A stretch of 64,000 nucleotides of DNA, taken from positions 41,650,858-41,714,857 of the forward strand of contig NC_134878.1 of the NCBI RefSeq assembly GCF_041734735.1, written 5' to 3'. The DNA is from Babylonia areolata (taxonomy: Eukaryota; Mollusca; Gastropoda; Neogastropoda; Buccinidae). The notes beneath the pieces are model-generated. The model was given only the letters and a program-made list of their open reading frames with translations. It was not told the DNA's origin and did no database searches. The position numbers were made by a program, and so were the translations under genes. This document shows positions 21,830 through 33,997 of this stretch, piece by piece (the first letter of the stretch is position 1; each line of letters begins with the position of its first letter).

Positions 21830-24800
21830 GAAAAAAAAGAGGGGGTTTTGGCTTTGAAGGAAAAAAGAAAAAAATCTTGCAATGTTGAAACCAGACATAG
21901 GTTGGTGGATTTTCAGTTATAAATTAAATTTCAGGGTGCTGCATTTGTACCCAGAAGGGAGGTAATGTACTAAGGAGGACTGGACAGTAGCCATAGTTAC
22001 TTTTGATGCATGCTGAAGTATGTACCAGTGGGTGACAGCATGTCCTATTAACATAATTGGTGTCATGGCACCTCTTCCAGACTGACTATTATTCTTGGTC
22101 CGCGGCTAAAAAAATCATTTAGTGACACTTGACAAGACACTAATTCCGGTTGATAGCCCTGTGCAGTGTGGACAACATAAGAGGTCAGTAGTTTGGGTGG
22201 TTCTAGCAGCAGTTGAAGAGGAAATACAATGGAGTATGGATTGGTGGTCTTCAGTCAGCATTTGAAGGGGAGACACTTGGTAGTTTTGACACGGCCAGCA
22301 GCATTTGAACTAAAAAAAAAAAAGGGAAAACGCTGGTGTGGACATAAAAAAAAAACAAAAAAAACTGCAGGGGTGACACGTCATGCTTCATGAACAAGCA
22401 GTTGTCCTCAGATGTGATTGTCCTGCATGTTGAATCAGAACTGGTACTACTACTACTAAACACCAGTGAAAGTGCCTAAGATTATAATTCTGTGGACTGT
22501 GACTGGACCCTCCCTGCCACACATCCCCAAAAGCTTGTCCAAATGTTTGAGAAAGAAGGGGAAACAAGATAGTGTTTAAGTGGAAAGTTCACTAGCTTGA
22601 AAATGTGCGCTTGTCAAACTAAAAATTTTATTTCAAGATGGTGTGTGTGCTTGCGCGAGTGAGAGAACAAGAAAGGCATGTTCTCAAGCTGATGTACTTC
22701 TCACTGGCCCTTTTTCCAACATTTGTCTATTCTCAGTGGTGGTATGGGTGAAAGTCCTTTTGTGTACTATGACTGGCAAGTGGGAAATTGGAGAGGGTGG
22801 GCGCATCAGCGTTGAACTGTCGTCAAAACAGACAAGTTCAGTGGTCCTCATCTTGTTTATTAGTGACATAAGAGTGACGGGAGGGTGGGTGGTACTGGGT
22901 CATTCACTTTCAACGGCATGTTAAATTGTAGAACATCATCTCCAACTTTAGTCCACTCCCCATGGAGATGGACCAGCACCTGTAATTGAACATGACACTG
23001 GGATGGAGTTTAATAACGGAACAATTTAAATTTCCGTTACAAGGGGGAGAATTGGCCGATTCACAAAGGTGGACTTCGTGTGTATATATACAGGGGTGCG
23101 TTGACATACCTTGTGATTTGTTTCTTATAACCAAAAAAAAAAATGTCTGGAGAAGCAGCAGTCAACGCACCTGAAGTCCAACCCTGTGATTCAGTGGTTT
23201 CCACTTCAGAATTTTCTTTCAGTTATGACACTCCACATCCATTATTTGTTCACACAGATTGGTTACTCAACATCGAACATAATGTGGCAAAACTGCAATT
23301 TAAACAAAAACAAATCCCTGTGGGCAATGGAACCTAACATATGCTCACAAATCAGCCATTTGAACAAAATGAGTAAATCAGCATTAAAACAAAAATAACT
23401 GATTACGGACATGTTAGAAAAACGACTGAACTGCCATTAAAACATACGAATGTGATAACCAATCTTAAGTGGGAAAGGGTGTTCAAAATTAAAGTTTCTC
23501 TATAAAAACAAAGAAAAAAAAAAAGGCAATGCTTCCGATGCAATCCTTGCAACAATGTAAAATGATATTTAGACGGACTTCACAAAAAAAAAACAGCAGC
23601 CATAGTATTTCTCCACTACTATCTGCAATCTCAATAGGCAAGATATTGGGACATCCATAAAAAAAACCAACACCACTTTAAAACTTCTGTGCAAACTACC
23701 ACTGAGTTTTTCAGAAATAAACTGATTTCTGACTTATCAACCAATAAACACAATTATTCAGTGTATCTGCCTCTCTCAATAAGCAAAAAAAATAAGTGCT
23801 CTCAAGTCGAACTTTTTTTTTTTGGGGGGGGGGGGGGGAAGAGTCTAGGAATCGGAATCAAGACCAGAGGACGTTACCTCGCAAGAAGAAAAAAAAAATT
23901 GCTAGTCGTCATTGTTGAGTCAAATACTTAATTATGCAGATTTTCAGACATACAGGTTTCAAGTCAAGAGAAACTGAAAAATATGTGTAGATCTACAGGT
24001 TTTCTTGCAATAGCATACCAGTCAATCAAGCAATTTTAGAAATTAATGTGGAGGAAAAAAAACAACAAAAAACGCCTTGGTGGCTATATGAAGCAGATTT
24101 GGCCCAATATTGGGCTTTGTGGAATCTTATTTCTGCTGGCTCCCCTAATACTACGCTACCCATGTTGGCATAATGTCCCATTCAATGCCAGTAGGACGTC
24201 AGCTGACATCCAAAATGATGTCCTGGAGCCTGTGAGATGAACACAGTTCATGACACATTACTCTAACCATTGAGTTTGTTATGGCGAATAAGATTAGGCA
24301 TGTCAAGAACGCCAGCCATTCAGCTTAATTTATCATCCCCAATTTAAAAAAAAAAAAAAAAAAAAATTACAATACTAAAAAGTCAAACAAAAATAACACA
24401 AAAAAGGCCATACAGGCAAATGACACTGCAGAATGGACAGCTAGTACCCATCCCAGTGTTGACAATCTCACTACCTAATCACCAGAACAATACAGCACAG
24501 ATAGTACATAATAGACTGCAGAAAAGAGAAAGAAGTGCCAAGACTTCTTGTTTAAAAAAAGAAAGGAATAGACTGGGAAGGTAGAAAAAGGAGACAACAG
24601 TGAAGGGGAAAAAAACCGGCAGAAACAGAGTGATAGTAAAGAAGTAATTTCTAGCGCAGACTTTCCAGAAGGCTGGGATGCTATTTATACTGAAAGACCT
24701 GTGGCATCCCCACACTGGATTCCATCAGACTGCATGGTTAGTATATTTAATGTGTCGGGATTATGTACTGACTATTTGAATGAGCATACACCTGATGGAA

Positions 24801-25720
24801 GACACCTTTCTTCTCAATGTTTTGCTACTTGGACCACATAGAGTGCGCTTGAAAAGTGTTTGCCTCACATGCTGAAAAGGTGCCCAAAACTGTCAAGCTG
24901 AAGCACAAATATAGACAGTGGTCCAAGTCAGTGGATTTACACTACTTTACAGGCTCAATAGATAATGCATGTGTGTAACAAAGAGATCTGAATCTTGTCT
25001 GATGATTTGTTTGAACTTGAAGGTGATGACAGAAATAAGTAATGAAACTGACAGAAATAAGTAATGAAACTGACTGAAATGTTTGACATTTTGTTCAGTC
25101 TATCAATCCAATCAAGCATCAGTTTTGAGCGGGTGACAATGACTGACAGTTACTGAGGGTGTAGTGCATTGGTGAGTTTGAGAAGAGGGGAAGGAAACAA
25201 AGAGGAGTGGTGAGACAATGTGTTGAAGACCAGACAGGGCATGGAAGTGAATGTCAGCGATCAACCTTTTATACAGTGATCAACTGGCGAAGTGGAGACA
25301 ATAATCCATGACTTTCAAGGAACTCACTGTTAATGGACAGGGATCAGGTGTTTTCATTTTCAGGCTTTTTATCACATCATTTGTCATGACGTCTTTACAG
25401 AGGAGGCAAACTGCATGCACAGCAGGCACTTTTATCATCAGAGATTCCACATCCAAACGGAGTGTGCTCTAAGTATCTTCCCTCCAGATATCAGCTCTGG
25501 GCTTTTATGAGACAAAATGGTTGCCAGCCATCTTTGGCTAACGTGGGTTCTATCTCCTTGCCGGTGTGCGCTTACAAATCCATGAACATTTCTAGTGGTC
25601 AAGTTACTGGTTTGGACGTGTAAGTAACAAAGTGAAATGTATGTGAAAAGGTCTGGAGTCGACCGGAGGGAGCGGAGGAAGTGGAGAAGGCGGCGGGTTG
25701 GCGTTGTTTAGAGGGCCAGG
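21830..25720. other. Intergenic stretch between two convergent genes
   Basis: No gene recognised. It contains homopolymer junctions (T/G at 23813-23839, poly-A near 24343-24366), a 24-bp tandem duplication of GACAGAAATAAGTAATGAAA at about 25029-25075, and otherwise AT-rich sequence. Confidence 0.45.
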
Positions 25721-25722
25721 AG

Positions 25723-26122
25723 TAGAGGGCCCAGAGTGTCAGTGAATCGATTGCGATCGCACCTTAATTTCAGCACGATTCCCCAGTCGAGCTACATAAT
25801 TATGTGACCTGGTTGGAGACATAATTTGACCACATACAAGAACGCCAGAGAATCGACAGACAGAAAATACGAAAAAACTTAGCCGTATGAAGAGCACAGG
25901 TACAGGAGTCATGATGGCTGCCGGAAAAAGAGGGCGATAACCAGCGGGACAAAGGGGAGGTTACCTACTTCCGGGAGGTTATCGGCCGTAGTTTCGTCTG
26001 CTCCGCATAGGCGGATAGTAGTTTGCACAGGACAGGAATGTCAGACCCCTGCCGGAGTCTGCACTAGTTGGGTCACGGTAAGTATGTTATTTAAACGTAA
26101 TTTTAGATAGAAAATTTCCTTT
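25723..26122 (+). mobile_element. 400-bp repeat family, copy c
   Basis: The most complete copy: from TAGAGGGCCCAGAGTGTC to AAAATTTCCTTT. It carries a YY1-like ATGATGGCTGCC (25911-25922), an ETS-like CTTCCGG (25968-25974) and a splice-donor-like GTAAGTATG at 26078. It forms a head-to-head pair with copy d across a 653-bp spacer. No open frame of note; class unknown. Confidence 0.8.
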
Positions 26123-26696
26123 GACACCTGTCGGTGAGACAGTACTTTGCATCTTTACCACAGAAAGGTCAGTTCTGTGTCTTTTGTAAGTCATACACTG
26201 AAGACTGAAGTACACCCATTTCATTCTGCAAGAATCAACCTGGCATGTATATGTCTGAATCATTCCCCCCATGCAGCATTTAAAAAAAGGCACCGTTTTG
26301 TTCAAAATTGACCACTGCAGTTCTTCCGGTCTTTTTTTGTACACAAATATTGATATAAAATCATGAGGAAACTCTCCTAACTGAACAATATCACAACTTA
26401 ATTAATCAGTTTACTGTACACCTTTACATGGTATGTGTATGCTTGTCAGCAATAAAATAAAATAGTTTGTGGTCCTCCAACCAATTTTTTTTTGGTCATA
26501 ATTACACAGATTTTGTTATATATACATCACATGACTTAACAAAACGAAGGTCAAGAGGGACAGGCAAACAATCTGATGAGAATGTGCCTTGTCCAATCCA
26601 GCAGCAGGCAGTTTGAAATTTCGGCTGTTTTTTATTTACTTTTCTACCCTGAGATAGCCCCCTAGGGCATCTGGATATCAAATGCAAACTGACTTG

Positions 26697-26698
<2 letters not shown>

Positions 26699-26736
<38 letters not shown>
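26699..26736. repeat. Poly-A tract, about 37 bases
   Basis: Uninterrupted A run lying between inverted copies c and d of the 400-bp repeat. Confidence 0.9.
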
Positions 26737-26740
<4 letters not shown>

Positions 26741-26775
26741 ACACTGGGCCTAACTGTATTCTGCACTAAAATCCA

Positions 26776-27177
26776 AAAGGAAATTTTCTATCTAAAATTA
26801 CGTTTGAATAACATACTTACTGTGACCCAACTAGTGCAGACTCCGGCAGGGGTCTGACATTCCTGCCTGTGCAAACTACTATCCGCCTATGCGGAGAAAA
26901 TGAAACTACGGCCGATAACCTCCCGGAAGTAGGTAACCTCCCCTTTGTCCCGCTGGTTAACGCCCTCTTTTTCTGGCAGCCATTATGACTCCTGTCCTGT
27001 GCTCTCCATACGGCTAAGTTTTTCGCATTTTCTGTCTGTCTGTCGATTCTCTGGCGTTCTTGTTTTTCTGTCAAATTTTGTCTCGAACCAGGTCACATAA
27101 TTATATGGTTCGATTGGGATATCGGGCTAAAATTAAGGCGCGATCGATATCGATTCGCGGACACTCTGGGCCCTCTA
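26776..27177 (-). mobile_element. 400-bp repeat family, copy d (inverted)
   Basis: Reverse complement of copy c over its whole length, by eye roughly nine bases in ten identical, with the same two ends. It lies 250 bp past the probable ESCO 3' end. A splice-donor-like GTAAGTATG begins at 26820 on the minus strand. Confidence 0.8.
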
Positions 27178-27428
27178 TTTTTGTCAGATTTTTGTCCTTG
27201 AAGAAAATAAGGAACGGGGTGTGTAGCAAGTACTCTTTAAATCATTTTAACGTACTAGCTCATGAACTAAAAAATTGTATTGAATATGCTTGCTTGACTT
27301 CTAGTCATCATGCAAATGACACATTTGCAATGTACAATAATTTACAATAAGCTGAAGTCTCTTGTCATGAGATTTAGCCCTTTTTCATTTATACCACTGC
27401 AAGGCAAAATTTGCCACTCAATATTTGT

Positions 27429-27434
27429 TTTAAT
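27429..27434 (-). terminator. ESCO2: Polyadenylation signal ATTAAA, candidate for ESCO
   Basis: First recognisable signal on the minus strand past the ESCO stop codon (about 116 nt downstream). No AATAAA occurs closer. Confidence 0.4.
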
Positions 27435-27549
27435 TTCATCTTATGAGGTTTCAAGTAAGACATTTAAGAGGTTACGAAAATATATCACATTTTCATCAAA
27501 CACTGTTCTGCATTTCAGCTGATCTGTGTCAAATGAGAAAAGAACACAA

Positions 27550-27682
27550 TTAGTGGAAGTATTTGTAGACAAGAAAGTTGTCTGTTCCAGTGTACTTGGC
27601 AGCAAACATGCGTCCGTCAGGTGTGGGGTCTGAGAAAGCCAGCTGTGACTTGTGTATCATGAAGCCATACTCGAACCATTGC
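27550..27682 (-). CDS. ESCO2: ESCO last coding exon (SDPTPDG, stop)
   Basis: After GTTTGCAG it completes an Arg codon and encodes QWFEYGFMIHKSQLAF, SDPTPDGRMFAAKYTGTDN and FLVYKYFH, then TAA. The Asp of SDP is the residue equivalent to the catalytic Asp of human ESCO1 (D810, by my count from the C-terminus). Confidence 0.95.
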
Positions 27683-29552
27683 CTGCAAACACAGAAACAG
27701 CCACTTCACAGTTAACTGTAGTTTTTAAAAATGTTCTGACTGAAACTGTTTTAAAATTCTATTTTGTGAATAATAAATGTACATATAAGAACATTTAAGT
27801 ATAACCAAACATAGTTAATCTTGATTCATTGACGACATACGCACAACATAACATGTATATGTATTTCTTTTTATCACAACAGATTTCTCTGTGTAAAATT
27901 TGGGCTGCTCTCCCCAGGGAGAGCGTGTCGCTACACTACAGCGCCACCCTTTTTTTTTTTCATGCATGCAGGACATACAAGGACATAAAAAAAAGAAAAA
28001 AAAAGAGAATGAATGTATAAAACCTTGTGATAGTTGAAATCAGGAAATGTGGGACACTTGTATGGTTTCACAAAGCAAACAGGGCAAGAAAGCAACAAAC
28101 AAAAAACAGAACACTACACTGAGGATCAATGAACTGAAAGCATTGTTCACATGACAAGACATCAGAGAATATTCAAATACCTCATATATCTATTGCTATG
28201 TTAACTGCATGTACATTGTATGGTCATCTTCCATGTGACATACCTTATCAATAAGGTCATACTTTTTTTTATTTTATTTTATTTTTTTTAAATTCTACAA
28301 GTTTTTATGAAAATGCAATCCTGCTAGAAATGTACTGAATGACAAATCTGTTCTATAATTTTTTTTGCCTTTCATATCTAGACTTCAAATATGTTGCCAA
28401 TCACAGGCCATGCTTGGTTGATCTTACATTTAAAACTAAAGATTTTTGAAAGTGGTACAATAAAATCACCCTGTCGTATCCTTATAATAGGGAGGGTTTG
28501 CGGACCCACTTTTGTCTGATTTTCATGGAGATTCCCTGGTTATTTTAGCGAGAACCGCATGTGCATGTGTGTCCCTATTTCCTGTTTTTTCAAGGTCACT
28601 GAAAGCCTAATATTTTTACATGGAAATTACTGTCCCGACAAAGATTTTGAACAATTTTGGGAAGTATTTTTGCTAGTTTACAAGATATATTTGGTTTTAG
28701 AATGACACCCATTATTTGCTTTAGTCTTCTATGTTTACTTTGAGCATGTTTCTTGTAACATCTCTGCCATTATGTATTCAACAGGCATGAGATTTGGAAA
28801 TTGTGATGGAGTCTGAAAGGTGGGGTCCTGGGGGCCGCAGAAGGCCCCCAGTGGGTGTCCATGGGGCAACGCGCCTGGTGGGGGTCTTGGGGCGAAGGCC
28901 CCTGAAGCTGAAGGTTTTTCTTATTTCAAACCATAAAATCAGCACTTGAGGGCCACCAATGCCTCTGAAGTATTCCAACCCATAGAAGACAAAAAATCAG
29001 TCCAATTCTTCCTAAACGTAAGTGTTTGTGTGTGTTTTCAATGCAACTCTATGTGTGTATGTGTGAAAGAGAGACAGACAGACAAAATGATTGAGAATGG
29101 GGGTCAGGGGGGGCATCGAATGTGTGCTTGTTATGTGCATTGCTTTAAATACAACTCTGTGTGTGTTAACTCACTCACTGACTCAGTACGGCCAGTCCTC
29201 TCTTCTCTAAACAGACCCCTTGAATGTCCAGTGGGTGTCTGGATGACCCAACCTTTAGCTTCCGTCGTCAGAATTGTGGTATTCTTTGTCAACATTCACC
29301 TCTTCTTCCGCTTGCAATATTTTGATGATGGTAACTGGGGTGAAACGCTGTTAACATTGTCTCTTTCGCCGTTCGTATGGAGAGAGTTAAACTCTGAGTG
29401 AGCAAGAGAGAGAAAGAGAGTGTGTGTATGTGTGTCTGGGGAATTGTCCAGGAGTTTCCTCTGAAAATGGTTGGGGTGCAGGGTGGCAAAGCCCCATGGC
29501 CAAAAATGAAATTAGTGATTTTTAAGAGGTTTTGGGGGGCCTCTCTTCATGT

Positions 29553-29584
<32 letters not shown>

Positions 29585-29782
29585 TCAACTAAACTATGTG
29601 TGAGGGAGAAAGAGAGAGAGAGAGCGTGAGTGCGCACACACGTGTGTATGTGGTTTCAGTTCAACTATGTGTCAACAAGAGAGAGGCAGACAGGGAGAGA
29701 GGGGAGAAGGTGGGGGAAAGAATGCATGGTGTATTTGTGTATGTGTATGCATTGCTTTCAAACTGAATTCAATAGATCTCTC

Positions 29783-29831
<49 letters not shown>

Positions 29832-32800
29832 TGTTTTCAATACAACACTGTGTATATGCAAGAAAGAGAGAGAGCGACAGAGAGAGAGACAGAAAGAGGG
29901 AGGGACAGACAGAGGGGGGGAAGGTGGGAGGAAAAAGTGCAAGTTTGTATGTGTGCATGTATGTGCATTGCTTTAAATACAATTCTCTGTGTGTGTGTGT
30001 TCGTGTGTGTGTGTGTGTGTGCGCGCACGCGCGTGCGTGTGTGTGCATGTGTGCGCGCTCATGTGCGTATTATTAAGCTCTTTGTGATTGTGTGAGCGCT
30101 CATGTGTGCACATGTGTGAAGGAGAGAGAGAGAGACTGAGAAAAAAAAAAAAAAAAAAAAAAGAGTATGTGTATAGATCGTGCATTCATGTGATTTTTTT
30201 TTTGATTTTTTTTTTTTAATTACAAAGTGCGTGTGTGTGTGTGTGTGTGTGTGAGCGCTCATGCATTCAATTTAGCTCTGTGTCTATGCATGCATGCAAC
30301 TTTGGTAATCTGGCTCATAGTCATAGATCTCAGATCTAAATAAACTGTCTCGCAGACTTGTCAGAAAAAGCACTGACGTCAATTGCTACAAAGTTTCTGT
30401 TTCAATCCCAACAATGTTACTTGTGCATAAAGTGGCAAACATTTGCAGCTTTTGCTGAATGAACAGTGTCAAGCAGATGTACTCACAGCCTTAAGAGCTT
30501 GACAGGGATTGAATCCCCTGCATTGGCGTTTAGTGTAAATGTGCATGCACGCATGTTTGTTGTGTGTGCGTGTGTACTCGCTGCATGTTTGTGCATGTGT
30601 GTGTGTGTGTGTGTGTTATCGCCCGCATGTGTGATTTTTACAGTGATATCAATGCATGCCATGTAGGGATTGCCTTTTGTTATCGGCATTTTGACAACTT
30701 AAATTGACCGTTAGGAAACTTTTTGCCTTCGATTTTGGTGCTCTGACAAGTCACTGGATTGCCTCTCAGGGGTCAAGAAACGATGGACGCTTTCAAAAGA
30801 GCATTCCGTTTTCATTTTTGACAGATCATCAGTCGGCAAATGATATAGAACAGCACATCAGCTTTTGGCTTTTTTTCCCTCCAGAAAACAGACGCTTTTT
30901 TTTTTTTTTTTTATGTAAATCTGAAAACAGATTTTTGTGCCTTGATGGAAGAGTTGCACCCATACAATCTGACACCAATCGCACTTGGCTTGCCAGCGAC
31001 ATCGATTTTGTGACTGGCGTCGCCTACCCATAAAGTTACTTTTTTGTTCTTCACTTTTGTTTTCATGGTCTTATCTTGCCAGGCCCAGTTCCACTATTTT
31101 TCACTCCTTTATCGATTTCTGCTGCAAAAATCTTATTATCCTCTGTAAGTTTTCTTATTTTGTTGATGATTGAAGACGACTGACAATATCAAGTATCTTT
31201 GCAAGTCGTGAAGCCCATGAGCGAAAGTTGTGAAATCACGACCGAATGCGGATAAGCTGAATGATGACAGAGGAGCAATGGAACACTTATTCTCAATTGG
31301 TTCGCTTATTCAAACATAGGGCATTTTAGCAAACGCTGTGGGTTTGTCTTGTCGATTGGTTGGACAACGTTCATGCAACCTTTGTCGGTTGGAACCCCCC
31401 CCCCCCCCCCCCCCCCCCCCCAGTTTTTCTCAACGGATTTACGTGAATCTCAAAAATGGCCCCTGGAGCCAATTTTCAGTCGGAAATCCGACTATAGTCG
31501 GAAAAATTTCATGCCTGATTCAAAGTAATCAAACTGACCCATTTATAAACTCCGCTGAAAAGTTGGCTGAACAAAGGCAGTACAAACTCAAAACTAGTTA
31601 CAGCGGTGGGCTGCACATGTCATGATCTACTTCTTGCTCTGCAAATGATGAAAGGTCCTCCACAAAACCAGGCCTGTAAACCCTCCCTAATATGAAAGCT
31701 TTGCTTATGGGCCACACTGAATTGTTACTATAACAGTCATGAAATGACACAGTATTTCTTTGGTTGTTTCATTTATGTATCAAGAGACATGGCCAGAAAA
31801 AAGGGACAAAGTATTTCTTCTGTTGTTTCATTTCTATATTTGTAGACATGGTCAGAAAAAAAGAGCTGCCAGATTTGTAAAACGTTCTTTAAATGTTTTC
31901 CAACTGCATTTAAGAATAGTTACAGAAAAAAATTAAAGTCTACTTAATAAAAAGTTAACAAAAACGTAAAATACCCCTCCCCCCAAAAAAAATTAGTACA
32001 TACTTGAAAAATAAAACTACTGTTGTCAATATAAATCGGTGAAAGTTGTGCATCACAATATTTGCCCGTCATGCACTGGATTGTGATAATTTCTTATCTG
32101 GCTCAAGTTCACTGTTTCTTTCATTATTACTGGTGCAGTTTCCATGTTCAGTTAATCCAATTATGCTGTTACCTGACACAGTCGAGGAGGCGTGAAGCAA
32201 CGCCATGCTTTCGGCTGGGTCCATACACCCACAGGCGCCCAATGCCTACAGTGGCTGGCTCAGGTACTGAGGAACACAACCATGGCCGCTGAGAATCAGA
32301 CAGCTCTCTTGACGGTGGTAGGATGCGGTAGCCCTGAAAGGGATTAAGAATATATAAATATATAGACCAAAGCCATACTAACAAAGAAGGGACTGTCACT
32401 CCAGTACTGGCCTGTCAAACCACACCCAATGCTGTTTCAAACACTACCCGAAAGAGATGGAAACCTATCTACAGGGATGTGCTAGCTATGCGAAAACGCG
32501 TTAACTTGCTTTTCCATTTTATCCAAAAAAACAAAACGAAAAAAAAACTGCCACACTATTTTCATCTGTCCCGACGACAATGTAAGGTCCATTTCTAATT
32601 TGTTAGTGCTGATGGAAATAACTCTTGTGCCAAACACTGTGTTACTCAGATCCTGCTGAGAGGCAATTCTGAGTCCGTTTGATGAAATCATGCGAACTTT
32701 AAATTAAAAACAAACAAATTCACTTTGAATTAAAAACAACAAAAAACAAGCAAAAATGATTCACTCCTGTCCTCAGGAGCCTACCGATGTTCCAATGGCA

Positions 32801-33964
32801 TAATGTGGAGATATGTTTTTTACACTCAACCCAGTTTTTACAGTGAACACATAAACGGTGGTGTACGCACGTACATAGACCCCTCCTCCACTCTGTTGCA
32901 ACTGATTTCATTTTCATGTTTTCAAATGCTATAACTCTCACTTGTATCAAAATGTTTTGTTTGAATGAGCACACTTGGCAAAGATGCCCTTCAAAGTCAT
33001 GATGTCAAAGAAATGAAAAAAAAAGTTGACCGCTGAAACATGAGATGCATCAATTTGAGTTCTGTAAGATTTATAAAGATGCAGTGATTATTTCTTTAAA
33101 AAAATAAGCATTATAAAAAGTTGACTGTTGGAACAAGACAGATACATCACTAATTCCCCCAACTCACCCTATCCCTGCCCCCCTACCTTCTGCTACCTTT
33201 ATTCATAACGAAGAAAAAAAGAAAAGAGAACATCTCCCAAAATGTAATCATAGATATCTGTTTGACAGGACATTAAACAGAATTCTTCCAGTTATTGCAG
33301 TTAAAGGGACTGTCAGCAGCCAGGTGCTTGTGTAAATCTTAAATCATTAACAAAAAGAAAGTTGTTTCACTCACTTGTGAGATTGGCTCAGCAATACAAC
33401 ACCCCTCAACTCGTTTCTCATCAGATATGTACAGGAATGCCTGGAGGGAAAATTAAATGAGCAGAATGCACCTGTCTTCATACATTATAAAAGGAGACAA
33501 AAGAATGCACACAAATACCTTCTTTAAATAATATAACCATCCTCCTCCCCTGTTTCTAAATATATAATTTAACTCAGTACTGATATAAAATGCTGACTCC
33601 GGTGACCAGCACACAGTCAACATCTATAATAAAATATTTCAGGAGACCAACTTAACTCTCCAAATTATTCTGTTCAGACTGAAGCAGATGAAGAAAAAAA
33701 GTATGTCATATTTCTTAATATTTCCATTGTTTACAACTGACATCCACAATTATATAAACTGTGTAACTACATTTACTACCAGATCTCTGAATTATCTGAT
33801 CCAGATACCAACCAATCAATACATTTTTAAAATTTACGTTTATTCAAACACAGTTTGTTGTAAATGAACAACTGAGCAAACACTGAATGAAGTGCAGACA
33901 TCTATAAACAAAACTATACACAATACACTCACATTAGCACACGCATGCACACTTGTAGTAGTTG

Positions 33965-33997
<33 letters not shown>

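Larger units (their letters stand above)
28490..31687. mobile_element. Putative non-autonomous DNA transposon, 3.2 kb, in last ESCO intron
   Basis: The ends are inverted repeats GGGAGGGTTT and AAACCCTCCC (10 bp exact; 12 bp if the outer TA is counted). They are flanked by the direct repeat TAATA at 28485-28489 and 31688-31692. Similarity continues weakly inside the ends. The interior has no transposase-like frame but holds a GC-rich hairpin-prone segment, a long run of GT/GA microsatellites and a poly-C tract. Superfamily unknown: a 5-bp duplication with G-rich ends fits none I can name with confidence. Confidence 0.55.

Noticed and set aside
26699-26736. Poly-A as the tail of a processed pseudogene
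   Set aside because: No gene-like sequence precedes it on either strand, and no flanking duplication was seen.
29630-30095. Two overlapping plus-strand frames of more than 140 codons (Cys/Val-rich)
   Set aside because: GT and GA dinucleotide repeats keep all frames open; no composition or domain of a real protein.
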